64,000 bases of DNA, taken from NCBI GenBank assembly GCA_910584745.1, contig CAJUDG010000016.1:1-64000 (forward strand). The letters run 5' to 3'. Positions 52,846 through 61,167 of this stretch are shown here, piece after piece. A program made the position numbers and the translations under genes. The notes under the pieces are model-generated. The model searched no databases. It saw only the letters and a program-made list of their open reading frames with translations, and was not told the origin of the DNA. The stretch is from an uncultured Eubacteriales bacterium (GTDB lineage: Bacteria > Bacillota > Clostridia > Oscillospirales > Acutalibacteraceae). Numbering within the stretch: the first letter of the stretch is position 1; every line of letters begins with the position of its first letter.

Positions 52846-54147
52846 ATGGTATATTTCCCCATCCTACTTTTCTGTACGGCCTGCCTTTTCATGGCCCTTT
52901 TGCAGGACCGCTACCGAATACTTGTCACCGTGGGGATAATGGCGGGGGCGTATATCATCGCCGCAGTGGCCGCCTCGGCCCTGGGCGGCAGATTCGACGG
53001 GCCCATAATATCCGTCCACGGCCCGGCCCTGACAGGGACCGTTATACTGCTGGCGGCCTCGGTATTCGCGCACCAGAACAATATATTGCAGCAGCTCTTT
53101 GTGGCGGTGCTCTCTATGGCGAACCTGGGCTTTCTCATGCTCTTTCTGCCGCTGCTGCTGGGGGCCATGCCCTTCGGGGTGGCCGGGGCCCCGGGCGGGG
53201 TGATATCCGTCCTTGCGACGCTGCTCTTTTACCTGCTCATGGGCCTATGCCTCTACCGGCCCATGGAGCGCTTCGGCCAGAGGGGCCCCTCGGTGTTCCT
53301 CTGCGGCATGACGGTGCTCTCCGCCATACTGTACCTTCTGTGCATAGGCAAGCTGGACATGCTCTTTGGCATAGAGAGCCCCAACCGCAGGCTGCTTCTG
53401 GCGGCGGCCATATACTGCGTGCTGGTATTCTGCTTTCGGAGCATATACCAGGCGGGCCGCTGGCAGTCCCAGGCCGCCCGGCAGGAGGCAAGGGAGAAGA
53501 TGATAGCCCTGCAGTCCGCCGACTATCTGGACATACTGGCGGCGGTGCGGCAGGTGCGCGCCGCCCACCTGGGCGGCGAGTACGCCCTTGACACGGTGGC
53601 GCAGCTTATAAAGGACGGCCAGACCGAGGATGTGCCGGACTATATCGCCTCCTATAAGCAGACGGCCCTCTCAAACCCCATCCTGGGCCAGTACCACGAG
53701 AACCCCTACCTGAACGCCGTGATAGCCACGAAAGCGGCCTTCGCCGCCCAGAACCGGATAGATTTTGAGTGCAACGCCTCCGCCATGGAGGCCCCCATAA
53801 GGACCGCGGAGCTGTGCATCATGACCGACGAGCTGCTGACCCGGGCAGCAAACGACGCGGCCGCCTGGGACGGCCCCCGGCGGCTTCGGTTCACGGCCAT
53901 ACCCGGAGAGGACCTTCTAAGGCTGGAGGTGGTCTTTACCGGCCAACTGCCCAAAAGGGAGAAGTTCTCCATAAAGGGCAAACAGCTAAAGGACCTGCGC
54001 GATTGGCTGTTCGACGACCCGGCCCCGGAGGAGACCGAGCTCAAGGGCCTTGACAACTCCGCCGAGATAGTCCTCTCACACAGCGGCAGCCTGACTGTGT
54101 CCGAGACGGAGGACGGGGTGATCATCCGGGCCGCGCTGAGATTCTAA
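52846..54147 (+). CDS. Membrane sensor, degenerate histidine-kinase-like
   Basis: About 433 residues. Six to seven membrane helices (to about 205) precede a soluble part. This part has an AgrC/Spo0B-like dimer helix region (LQSADYLDILAAVRQVRAAH) and a GHKL-like domain with NPYLNAVIATKAAFAAQNRI. The phospho-accepting His is not in its usual place, and the ATP-binding N-box (normally an N-x-x-x-N pattern) reads IMTDELLTRAANDAA. Kinase activity is therefore doubtful, and no response regulator is nearby. The ATG at 52846 follows AAGGAG. Confidence 0.6.
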   Translation: MVYFPILLFCTACLFMALLQDRYRILVTVGIMAGAYIIAAVAASALGGRFDGPIISVHGPALTGTVILLAASVFAHQNNILQQLFVAVLSMANLGFLMLFLPLLLGAMPFGVAGAPGGVISVLATLLFYLLMGLCLYRPMERFGQRGPSVFLCGMTVLSAILYLLCIGKLDMLFGIESPNRRLLLAAAIYCVLVFCFRSIYQAGRWQSQAARQEAREKMIALQSADYLDILAAVRQVRAAHLGGEYALDTVAQLIKDGQTEDVPDYIASYKQTALSNPILGQYHENPYLNAVIATKAAFAAQNRIDFECNASAMEAPIRTAELCIMTDELLTRAANDAAAWDGPRRLRFTAIPGEDLLRLEVVFTGQLPKREKFSIKGKQLKDLRDWLFDDPAPEETELKGLDNSAEIVLSHSGSLTVSETEDGVIIRAALRF

Positions 54148-54149
54148 AA

Positions 54150-54385
54150 CAAATAAGAATTTGAACCCGTCAAAATTTTAGACTGTTATTACCCGTTATA
54201 TGATGATATTAAAATCCTCCAAGAGCCTTGAAAGCAAATGATCTTTCGCGGTGTGTTCGCCTTATCCCTTTATTCGGTTTCACACAAGTTTCCCTTTGCT
54301 CCGATTGCTTATAAGGGCAAAAACAAGGGAACCTTAATCCGGTAACAAGCTATAGCATCACAAAAGATATTTACCATGAAAGTGA
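54150..54385. other. AT-rich non-coding stretch before the exonuclease gene
   Basis: No convincing ORF. It includes CCCTT/AAGGG pairings at about 54287-54317 and TAAGGGCAAAAACAAGGG at 54312-54329, which recurs exactly at 55383-55400 on the far side of the exonuclease gene. Base composition is clearly more AT-rich than that of flanking genes. Confidence 0.5.
54312..54329 (+). repeat. 18-bp direct repeat, left copy
   Basis: TAAGGGCAAAAACAAGGG, identical to 55383-55400. The two copies bracket the exonuclease gene at a distance of 1071 bases. In both copies a TTTCCCTT stretch lies shortly upstream and can pair with AAGGG. Confidence 0.8.
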
Positions 54386-54392
54386 GGAATAT

Positions 54393-55238
54393 ATTATAAA
54401 TCGTTTTTTAATAGTTGACGGCAGCAATCTGCTATTCCAAATGTTTTTCGGTATGCCTGCAAGGATAGTAAATAAGCGGGGCAAGGCGATTCAGGGAACA
54501 CTTGGATTTGTAGGTGCATTATTGAAGATTATTCGCAGGATAGAGCCGACCCATATTGTGGTATTATTTGACGGAGAACATGAAAATACTCGGTCTGAGT
54601 TGAATGCTGATTATAAAGCTAACCGCGTTGACTATAGTCAAACTCCGGAGGAAGAAACACCTTTTTCACAACTGCCTGATGTGTATGCTGCACTTGCTTA
54701 TTTAGATATCAAATTTGCGGAAACAGAAACTTGTGAAACGGATGATTGGGTTGCGGGCTATGCGTTGACATACGGACAAAAAACTGAAATTATTATTTCC
54801 TCATTTGACAGCGACTTTTTCCAGCTTATAACCAACAAAGTGTCGGTACTACGATATCGTGGAGATAGTACAGTTATTTGCACACCTGATTACATAAAGA
54901 ATAAGTTTAGTATTGAGCCTCAACAATATGCAGATTTCAAGTCATTGGTCGGTGATACATCAGATAATATCAAAGGTGCAGATAAAGTTGGTCCCAAAAC
55001 AGCGGCCTGTTTATTAAACAAATTCGGAACACTTGACAATATTCTTGTAAATGCAGAAAGCATAGAAAAACCGTCTATAAGAGACTCAATCATTAGGAAT
55101 ACTGAACGACTTCGAACAAACTATAAAATTATTAAGCTTAATAATACAGCGCAACTGCCGTTTGCTTTGAATGATCTTGCATACATCTTTACAGGGGGAA
55201 CTACAACCGGTGTTTTGAATGGGATAGGGTTATACTGA
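54393..55238 (+). CDS. Stand-alone 5'-3' exonuclease (FEN/PolA N-terminal type)
   Basis: A structure-specific 5' nuclease homologous to the exonuclease domain of DNA polymerase I. Visible are the first metal-binding region FLIVDGSNLLF, VVLFDGEHENTR, acidic residues in ETCETDDWVAG, ISSFDSDFFQLI, and the helix-three-turn-helix part GDTSDNIKGADKVGPKTAA. The first ATG (54441) would remove the conserved VDGSNLL Asp. In frame upstream there is no ATG, GTG or TTG, so initiation is probably at ATT 54393 (or ATA 54396), 3-6 bases after GTGAGGAA. About 281 residues. The gene is AT-rich compared with its neighbours, suggesting transfer. Confidence 0.8.
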   Translation: MINRFLIVDGSNLLFQMFFGMPARIVNKRGKAIQGTLGFVGALLKIIRRIEPTHIVVLFDGEHENTRSELNADYKANRVDYSQTPEEETPFSQLPDVYAALAYLDIKFAETETCETDDWVAGYALTYGQKTEIIISSFDSDFFQLITNKVSVLRYRGDSTVICTPDYIKNKFSIEPQQYADFKSLVGDTSDNIKGADKVGPKTAACLLNKFGTLDNILVNAESIEKPSIRDSIIRNTERLRTNYKIIKLNNTAQLPFALNDLAYIFTGGTTTGVLNGIGLY

Positions 55239-55251
55239 CAATCAGCTGAAA

Positions 55252-55306
55252 GGACGAAATACGCTGAGTACAAGCCACAGGTTTGTGCGAGGAGTGTATT
55301 TCGCTT
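55252..55306. other. Large hairpin after the exonuclease gene
   Basis: GAAATAC near 55257 pairs with GTATTTC near 55296. Inside it ACAAGCC and GGTTTGT form a second stem with one G-U pair. No T-run follows directly, so this may be a structural element rather than a terminator. Confidence 0.45.
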
Positions 55307-55382
55307 ACGAACGCCGGGAGCCTATTACCCGCTGAAAAAGTAGTTTTATATTCAACCAAAAAATTTCCCTTATTTCGTCTCG

Positions 55383-55400
55383 TAAGGGCAAAAACAAGGG
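55383..55400 (+). repeat. 18-bp direct repeat, right copy
   Basis: TAAGGGCAAAAACAAGGG, identical to the copy at 54312-54329. Just before it CCCTTA pairs with TAAGGG across TTTCGTCTCG. The stretch 55307-55500 has no other convincing gene. Confidence 0.8.
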
Positions 55401-55501
55401 CAGATACATAAGGTTTGAGCGTTAGACAGGCGGAATACCTTGAAAATATGGAGTTTTCAGAGGGTTTGATAGATAAATCGGAATTTATAGGAGGACATTA
55501 C

Positions 55502-56590
55502 ATGAGCAGCAACACCGCACTGACCGAACAGGTACTTCTGGCCTTTGGCTGGCAAAAGGACGCGCAGGTGCGCGTCCTTTCCGGCGGGCATATCAACGAC
55601 ACATACCTGGTGAACGAGAGGTTCGTCCTGCAGAGGATAAACCACTTCGTCTTCCCGAACCCCGGGGATATAATGGAGAACATGCTGGGCGTCACAAAGT
55701 TCCTTCGGGAGAAGGTGCTGGCCCGGGGCGGCGACCCCGAGAGGGAGATACTACAGATCGTCCACACCGCCGCCGGGGAGCCCTTTTACATCGACAAGCA
55801 CGGCAACTACTGGCGCTGCACCCTGCATATAGACGGCACCGCCTCCTACGAGACCCCCGACAGCGCCGGTATGCTCTATGAGGCTGGCCGGGCCTTCGGG
55901 GATTTCCAGGCCCAGCTCTCCGGCTATCCCGCCGGCACCCTGCACGAGATAATCAAGGACTTCCACAATACCCCCGTGCGCATACAGCAGCTTAAGGACG
56001 CGGCCAAGGCCGACCCCAAGGGCCGCCTCTCTGAGGTCCGGGCCGAGCTGGACTTCGCCCTGGCAAGGGAGGAGCACGCGGGGCTTCTGATGGGCCTTCT
56101 GAACGACGGAAAGCTCCCCCTGCGGGTCACCCATAACGACACCAAAATGAGCAACATCCTCTTTGACAACAATACCAAAAAGGCCGTCTGCGTCATCGAC
56201 CTGGACACGGTCATGCCGGGCCTTACCGCCTTCGACTTCGGCGACTCCATCCGCGCCGGAGCCTCCACCGCCGCCGAGGACGAGACCGACCTTGACAAGG
56301 TGAAGTTCGTCCTGGAGCTCTATAGGGCCTACACTGGGGGCTTCCTGTCCAGCGCAGGCTCGGCCCTCACCGAGACAGAGCTTGAGACCCTCCCCGACGG
56401 GGCCTGGGCCATGACCTTCGAGGTGGGCACCAGGTTCCTTGCGGACTATCTCAACGGCGACGTGTACTTCCGGGTGAAGCACCCCCGGCAGAATCTTGAC
56501 CGGGCCCGCAACCAGTTCCACCTGGCCCTTCAGATGGAGCAGAAGCGGGAGGAGATGGGGCGTATAGTGCGGGAGGCTGTGGGCAAGTAG
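55502..56590 (+). CDS. N-acetylhexosamine 1-kinase-like (APH superfamily)
   Basis: A 362-residue kinase resembling bifidobacterial NahK, which phosphorylates GlcNAc/GalNAc at C1 in host-glycan use. Matching features include LSGGHINDTYLV, the catalytic LRVTHNDTKMSNILFD, the metal-binding VIDLDTVMPG, and FDFGDSIRAGASTAAEDE. The ATG at 55502 follows AGGAGG; an in-frame extension from 55415 crosses the repeat region. No phosphorylase or transporter for the pathway lies in this window. GC content returns to the local norm here. Confidence 0.82.
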   Translation: MSSNTALTEQVLLAFGWQKDAQVRVLSGGHINDTYLVNERFVLQRINHFVFPNPGDIMENMLGVTKFLREKVLARGGDPEREILQIVHTAAGEPFYIDKHGNYWRCTLHIDGTASYETPDSAGMLYEAGRAFGDFQAQLSGYPAGTLHEIIKDFHNTPVRIQQLKDAAKADPKGRLSEVRAELDFALAREEHAGLLMGLLNDGKLPLRVTHNDTKMSNILFDNNTKKAVCVIDLDTVMPGLTAFDFGDSIRAGASTAAEDETDLDKVKFVLELYRAYTGGFLSSAGSALTETELETLPDGAWAMTFEVGTRFLADYLNGDVYFRVKHPRQNLDRARNQFHLALQMEQKREEMGRIVREAVGK

Positions 56591-56591
56591 A

Positions 56592-57788
56592 ATGTCCGAA
56601 GCATTGGCCGAGGCCGCGGTGGTCCTTTTCCCCATACTCTGTGCCTGTGTGGGGCTTATGAGCGGCGTCCGGGGGCGGCGCTCCCGCCTTGTCCCGGCAG
56701 CCGCGGCGCTTTTGATGTCCGTGGCCGCGTTCGCTTTCGGCACGATAATACACGCCCTTATCTACGCCGCCGTTTATGCCGCCATCGGCTACGCGTTTTT
56801 TGCCGTCTCCCGGCTCATGGGCCGGTTTCTCCGCGCCCGCAGCCGGAGCGGGCCTTACTTGGACCTAACAGCGATGCTCTCCTTCTGTATGCTTACAGCC
56901 ATACTTCTCTGCTATTTTATCTCAAAGCGCTGGTACATGCTCCACATGGCCCTGCTGTTCTGGGCGGCGTGTACCGCGGCGCTTATGTTCAGGTACAAGC
57001 TCCGAGGGCTCCCGGGCCGCGCCCTGGATATCCTCTCAAAGCCCCTTGGGGTCTTCATCCTCACCGCGGCCTATACCCTAGCTGCCGCGCTGCTCCTCTG
57101 TCCATTAGACGCGCTGGACACGCTCGAGAAGTATGAAGCCCCCCTGTTCTTCACTGTGCCCCTGGGCCTTATCTTCTATCCCCTCATCTTCCTCGTCACC
57201 GGCATAGCGGCAGGGCAGTTCCCTAAAAAGCTCTGGCCCGTGCCGCTGGCGGTACTTGCCATACTGTTCACCGTTTCCAACTGCTATGGGCGCGGCATTT
57301 TCGCCATTGGGTACTATAGCGATATGGACTACTATATGAGGCATATCGTGTTCACAATGCTGGTATATGTGGGCCTTGGCTATCTTGCCATACTCCTCTC
57401 GCGGGTATTCTTCCGGAACCGCCCCGAGCCCCTTATCCCCCGGTTCTGGGTGGCGCTGGGGACCCTGGCGGCAGGGCCGCTGATATTCGGCGCGGCCTAT
57501 ATCCCCGGCTTCTGCTGGGGACACCCCCTCTGGGGAGAGCTGCTGTGGTACATCCTACACCTGGGGCTCGCGGTCACGGTGGGAATACTCTCCGGCGGGA
57601 ACATCAGGCGGTACGTTATCATGCCGTTTCTCCCGCTGCTTGTGACATACATGCAGATATGCCCGCCGGTCGTCCCCGGCGCCCAGCCGAAGCTGCCCTG
57701 GGCCCTGAGCGAGGCATGGGCAGTGATCTGCTTTTTCGTGTGCTACCTATGTATGCTCCTCAAATTTTTTCTCAAGCCAAAGAATTAA
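56592..57788 (+). CDS. Polytopic membrane protein, unknown
   Basis: A 398-residue protein with about ten hydrophobic helices and few polar loops. It starts right after the kinase stop and is probably co-transcribed with it. No family motif is recognised. Its 3' end overlaps the convergent gene at 57747-58001 by 42 bases. Confidence 0.5.
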   Translation: MSEALAEAAVVLFPILCACVGLMSGVRGRRSRLVPAAAALLMSVAAFAFGTIIHALIYAAVYAAIGYAFFAVSRLMGRFLRARSRSGPYLDLTAMLSFCMLTAILLCYFISKRWYMLHMALLFWAACTAALMFRYKLRGLPGRALDILSKPLGVFILTAAYTLAAALLLCPLDALDTLEKYEAPLFFTVPLGLIFYPLIFLVTGIAAGQFPKKLWPVPLAVLAILFTVSNCYGRGIFAIGYYSDMDYYMRHIVFTMLVYVGLGYLAILLSRVFFRNRPEPLIPRFWVALGTLAAGPLIFGAAYIPGFCWGHPLWGELLWYILHLGLAVTVGILSGGNIRRYVIMPFLPLLVTYMQICPPVVPGAQPKLPWALSEAWAVICFFVCYLCMLLKFFLKPKN

Positions 57789-58001
57789 AGCGTCCAGTCC
57801 ATCCTGAGTCAGGGGAAAGCTCTCCTCTGACTTTTCCTTTGCCTTTTCAAAGCACATATCCTCCAGCCAGCACCAGGCCAGAAGCCTCTCGTTCTCCCTG
57901 TCTGGCTCCACCCTGTACCGTATTATCCTCCCATCGCCGCTATGGCTCCCGGCAAACCGATTGCCCTCGGTGAAATACACCAGCTTCTGCATGTCAAGCA
58001 C
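57747..58001 (-). CDS. Small soluble protein, unknown
   Basis: An 84-residue acidic protein (MLDMQKLVYFTEGNRF...). Two beta-like segments with conserved-looking aromatic residues (LLAWCWLEDMCFEKA) precede a C-terminal helix. The start is GTG, 9 bases after AGGAGG. It is transcribed after ymdB on the same strand and converges with the membrane protein gene. Confidence 0.5.
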   Translation of the reverse strand: MLDMQKLVYFTEGNRFAGSHSGDGRIIRYRVEPDRENERLLAWCWLEDMCFEKAKEKSEESFPLTQDGLDALILWLEKKFEEHT

Positions 58002-58025
58002 GATATCTTCCTCCTATAGTAAAAG

Positions 58026-58799
58026 TCATGTGACGCTCAGCCTCTCCACCCCCACGCAGAGTCCCGTGGCCTCGTCGGCGGTGAATATCACGCAGTCCAT
58101 CCTGCACGGCCCCTTTTCAAGCTCAAAGCGGGCGGGCATCTTGGTCACGTACCGGTTGATGATTATCTCCGGCTTCACCCCCAGCACCGAGTCGATGACC
58201 CCCGTCATGCCCGCGTCGGAGATATAGCCCGTGCCCTTTGGCAGCACGCACTCGTCGGCGGTGGGCACATGGGTGTGGGTGCCGAACAGGGCCGTCACCC
58301 GGCCGTCGGCGTAAAAGCCCAGGGCCCGCTTCTCGCCCGTTGCCTCAGCGTGGAAGTCCACGACGCATATTTTCGGCATATCCGGTGACCTGAGAAGCTG
58401 GTCCAGCATCTCAAAGGGGGACTCAAGGCTGTCCATATACATGGTGCCCATAAGGTTTATGACCCCAACCCGCACCCTGCCAAGGTCCATAACACAGAAG
58501 CCCCTGCCTGGGGCCGCCGCCGGGTAGTTGGCCGGGCGCAGCAGGGTCTCCCAGGAGTCGTACATATGAAAGCTCTCCTTGCGGCGAAAGCTATGATTGC
58601 CTGTGGTTATAACGTCCGCGCCGCTGTCCAGCAGGTGGGTGGCCGAGGCATGGGTTATGCCGTTGCCGTCAGCGGAGTTCTCGCCGTTTACTACGCACAG
58701 GTCTATGCCCTTCAGCTTTTTAAGGGCGGGCAGCCGCTGCCTTAAAAACTCGCAGCCGATACTGCCCACCACGTCGCCCACACAGAGTATATTTACCAT
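58026..58799 (-). CDS. ymdB: YmdB-type metallophosphoesterase
   Basis: A 257-residue calcineurin-like phosphodiesterase of the YmdB family, known in Bacillus to hydrolyse cyclic nucleotides and to influence biofilm and motility decisions. Signature parts are CVGDVVGSIGCEFLRQRLP, VNGENSADGNG, VVDFHAEATGEKRALG and FGTHTHVPTADE. It lies about 110 bases after rny, a pairing conserved in Firmicutes. The hairpin at 58881 may lower its transcription relative to rny. Confidence 0.93.
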   Translation of the reverse strand: MVNILCVGDVVGSIGCEFLRQRLPALKKLKGIDLCVVNGENSADGNGITHASATHLLDSGADVITTGNHSFRRKESFHMYDSWETLLRPANYPAAAPGRGFCVMDLGRVRVGVINLMGTMYMDSLESPFEMLDQLLRSPDMPKICVVDFHAEATGEKRALGFYADGRVTALFGTHTHVPTADECVLPKGTGYISDAGMTGVIDSVLGVKPEIIINRYVTKMPARFELEKGPCRMDCVIFTADEATGLCVGVERLSVT

Positions 58800-58880
58800 A
58801 CCTTTTTCTCCCTTTCTACCAGGAAAATAAGTCAGATGAAGCGGGTCTCATCCCATATCATGCCCAAAAATACCAGGAAA

Positions 58881-58908
58881 GGCGCGCCAAACACAGCGCG
58901 CCCTTTTT
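58881..58908. terminator. Hairpin between rny and ymdB
   Basis: GGCGCGC (58881-58887) pairs with GCGCGCC (58896-58902). On the plus strand five T follow; on the minus strand TTTCC follows. On the operon's strand it is at best a partial terminator. Confidence 0.55.
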
Positions 58909-58909
58909 C

Positions 58910-60472
58910 CTATTTCGCGTAGTCCACGGTCCGGCTCTCCCTTATCATGTTCACCTTTATCTGTCCGGGATAGTCCAGATCGCCCTCTATCTTCTTGCAT
59001 ATCTCCCGGGCGAGTAAGGTCATCTCCTCGTCGCTGACAAGGTCCGGCTTTACAAGTATCCGCACCTCACGCCCGGCCTGTATGGCATAGCAGCTGTCCA
59101 CGCCGCCAAAGGAGGAGACCAGCTCCTCAAGCTTCTCAAGCCGCTTGATATAGTTCTCCAGGTTCTCCCTGCGTGCCCCGGGCCTTGCGGCGGATATGGC
59201 GTCCGCGGCCTGGACTATGCAGGCCACGATGGTCTTCGCCTCCACGTCCCCGTGGTGGGCGGCGATGGCGTGCACAACGGCCTCGCTCTCCCGGTACTTC
59301 TTCGCAACCTCCACGCCTATCTGCACGTGAGAGCCCTCCATCTCGTGGTCCAGGGCCTTGCCTATGTCGTGCAGGAGCCCCGCCCGCTTTGCGACGGTGG
59401 GGTTCAGCCCCAGCTCAGAGGCTATCATGCCCGAGAGATAGGCCACCTCCAGAGAGTGGTTCAGGACGTTCTGGCCGTAGCTCGTGCGGAACTTCAGCCT
59501 GCCCAGCAGCTTTACCAGCTCGTGATGCACGCCGTTGACGCCAACCTCCAGCACAGCCCTCTCGCCGGCCTGCTTGATGGCGGACTCCACCTCGCGCCTG
59601 GCCTTCTCCACGGTCTCCTCTATCCTTGTGGGATGTATGCGCCCGTCGGAGATAAGCTTCTCCAGGGCGACCCTCGCCACCTCCCGGCGCACGGGCTCGA
59701 AGCTTGAGAGGGTTATGGCCTCCGGGGTGTCGTCGATGATAAGGTCCACGCCCGTCAGCGTCTCTATGGCCCGGATATTCCGGCCCTCCCGGCCGATTAT
59801 CCTGCCCTTCATCTCGTCGTTGGGAAGGGGTACAACGCTTATGGCCGCCTCTGACACGTGGTCCGCGGCGCAGCGCTGAATGGCCGTGGCGATTATCTCC
59901 CTGGCGGTATTGTCGCTCTCCTCCTTCATCTGCTGCTCAAACTCGCGTATCTTTACCGCTTTCTCGTGCACCAGCTCGTTCTCAAGGTTATTCAGCAGGT
60001 ACTCTTTCGCCTGCTCCATGGAGAAGCTTGATATCTTCTCCAGCATGTCAAACTGGCTCTTTCTGACGGCCTCGGCCTCCTTTAAGCGCTCCTCGGCCTT
60101 TTTATTGCGCTGGTCTATCTGGTCCTCCTTGCGCTCTAAGGTCTCCAGCTTCTTCTCCAGGCTCTCCTCCTTCTGAAGGTTCCTGCGCTCCTGGTGCTGG
60201 ATCTCCCTGCGCCTGTCAGAGAGCTCCTTCTCGCTCTCGTTTCTCAGCTTGTGGATCTCGTCCTTGCCCTCAAGGATTATCTCCTTTTTCCTCGCTTCCG
60301 CCGTCTTTATCGCGTCGCCTACGATCCGCTTGGCCTCCTCCTCGGCCGAGCCGATGGCCGCCTCCGCCTTGGACTTTCGGTAGTTGATCCCAAGGAAGAA
60401 CGCCGCCGCCCCCGCAAGCCCTGCCGCAAGGACCGCTATCACGATACACAGCCATACCGGTATTCCGCCCAA
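58910..60472 (-). CDS. rny: Ribonuclease Y
   Basis: A membrane-anchored endoribonuclease that starts decay of many mRNAs in Firmicutes. The 520 residues show an N-terminal membrane helix (LCIVIAVLAAGLAGAAAFFL), a long coiled coil (about 30-200), a KH domain with MKGRIIGREGRNIRAIETLTG and an HD domain with LLHDIGKALDHEMEG. The ribosome site AAGGAGG is upstream. The leader is about 255 nt. Confidence 0.96.
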   Translation of the reverse strand: MGGIPVWLCIVIAVLAAGLAGAAAFFLGINYRKSKAEAAIGSAEEEAKRIVGDAIKTAEARKKEIILEGKDEIHKLRNESEKELSDRRREIQHQERRNLQKEESLEKKLETLERKEDQIDQRNKKAEERLKEAEAVRKSQFDMLEKISSFSMEQAKEYLLNNLENELVHEKAVKIREFEQQMKEESDNTAREIIATAIQRCAADHVSEAAISVVPLPNDEMKGRIIGREGRNIRAIETLTGVDLIIDDTPEAITLSSFEPVRREVARVALEKLISDGRIHPTRIEETVEKARREVESAIKQAGERAVLEVGVNGVHHELVKLLGRLKFRTSYGQNVLNHSLEVAYLSGMIASELGLNPTVAKRAGLLHDIGKALDHEMEGSHVQIGVEVAKKYRESEAVVHAIAAHHGDVEAKTIVACIVQAADAISAARPGARRENLENYIKRLEKLEELVSSFGGVDSCYAIQAGREVRILVKPDLVSDEEMTLLAREICKKIEGDLDYPGQIKVNMIRESRTVDYAK

Positions 60473-60730
60473 TCGGGCACCTCCTTTTCTGAATTGATAT
60501 TAAGATTTTTTGAAAACAGATACCAAGCCGGCAAGTATACTCCCTCCCGGGACCTTCCGGCCTGTCCGGGAACTTCCCGGAAAATGCGCATGGCTGCCTA
60601 TTTGATTTTTATATATTTTGCCGGTCACATCAGCCCGGGCCCGCCAAAAGGCGCCCGCCCGAAAGCTGTAAGGTTTAAGTAGTACAGGAATATATAAAAA
60701 AGTATATAAAAAGCACCCGAGTGCACTCCA
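60473..60730 (-). other. Long structured 5' leader of rny
   Basis: From the predicted start near 60730 to the rny ATG there is no ORF with a ribosome site. It contains compact stems such as CCGGGAA-G-TTCCCGG (minus strand) and a GC-rich hairpin near 60640. At the promoter-proximal end lies the perfect palindrome GAGTGCACTC (60719-60728). Confidence 0.45.
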
Positions 60731-60736
60731 TGTATA

Positions 60737-60765
60737 ATTGTATAACTACAGCCGGGAATTGTCAA
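60737..60765 (-). promoter_or_regulatory. rny promoter
   Basis: On the minus strand TTGACA (60760-60765), 17 bases, TACAAT (60737-60742). The palindrome GAGTGCACTC lies at the expected transcription start and could be an operator. Confidence 0.75.
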
Positions 60766-60813
60766 GAAATTCATGAATTTTTCTCCCGCAAAAATAGAAA
60801 ATATATCTTTACC

Positions 60814-60842
60814 TTGACTTTTACCTCCCCTGCCGCTATAAT
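60814..60842 (+). promoter_or_regulatory. thrS promoter
   Basis: TTGACT (60814-60819), 17 bases, TATAAT (60837-60842), just ahead of the T-box leader. Confidence 0.8.
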
Positions 60843-60861
60843 TTTATATAATAAAAATGCA

Positions 60862-61140
60862 AAGATGAGGAAGCCGGGGCCATTCCATACCCCCCGCTTA
60901 AGAGAGTCCGCGTCGAAGGCTGAGAGCGCGGACAACGGGACCGGTGCCGGACACCACCTCGGAGCAGCTGCCGAAAGGACAGCCGGCCGGCCCCGTTACA
61001 GGCCTATTGAGGAGACTTCGCTTATGCGAAGTCTTGAATCCGGGTGGAACCGCGGCGCGCCTTAAATTTTACCCAAAGGTTTGCGTCGCCCCAGGGAGAG
61101 TTCATCTTGTATGAACTCTTATGCTGAGGGCGGCTTTTTT
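60862..61140 (+). ncRNA. T-box riboswitch of thrS
   Basis: A tRNA-sensing leader that allows readthrough when uncharged tRNA-Thr binds. The T-box GGGTGGAACCGCG is at 61042-61054. Hairpin GACTTCGC-TTAT-GCGAAGTC (stem III) is at 61014-61033, and the stem I start AGAGAGTCCGCG near 60903. The terminator pairs GTCGCCC (61085-61091) with GGGCGGC (61128-61134) before six T. The specifier codon was not placed with certainty; Thr is inferred from the downstream gene. Confidence 0.92.
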
Positions 61141-61167
61141 ACTGCCCCGGCGGAAAGGAGAAAAGCT

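Noticed and set aside
61081..61167. N-terminal extension of ThrS
   Set aside because: It reads through the T-box terminator; the ribosome site points to 61168.
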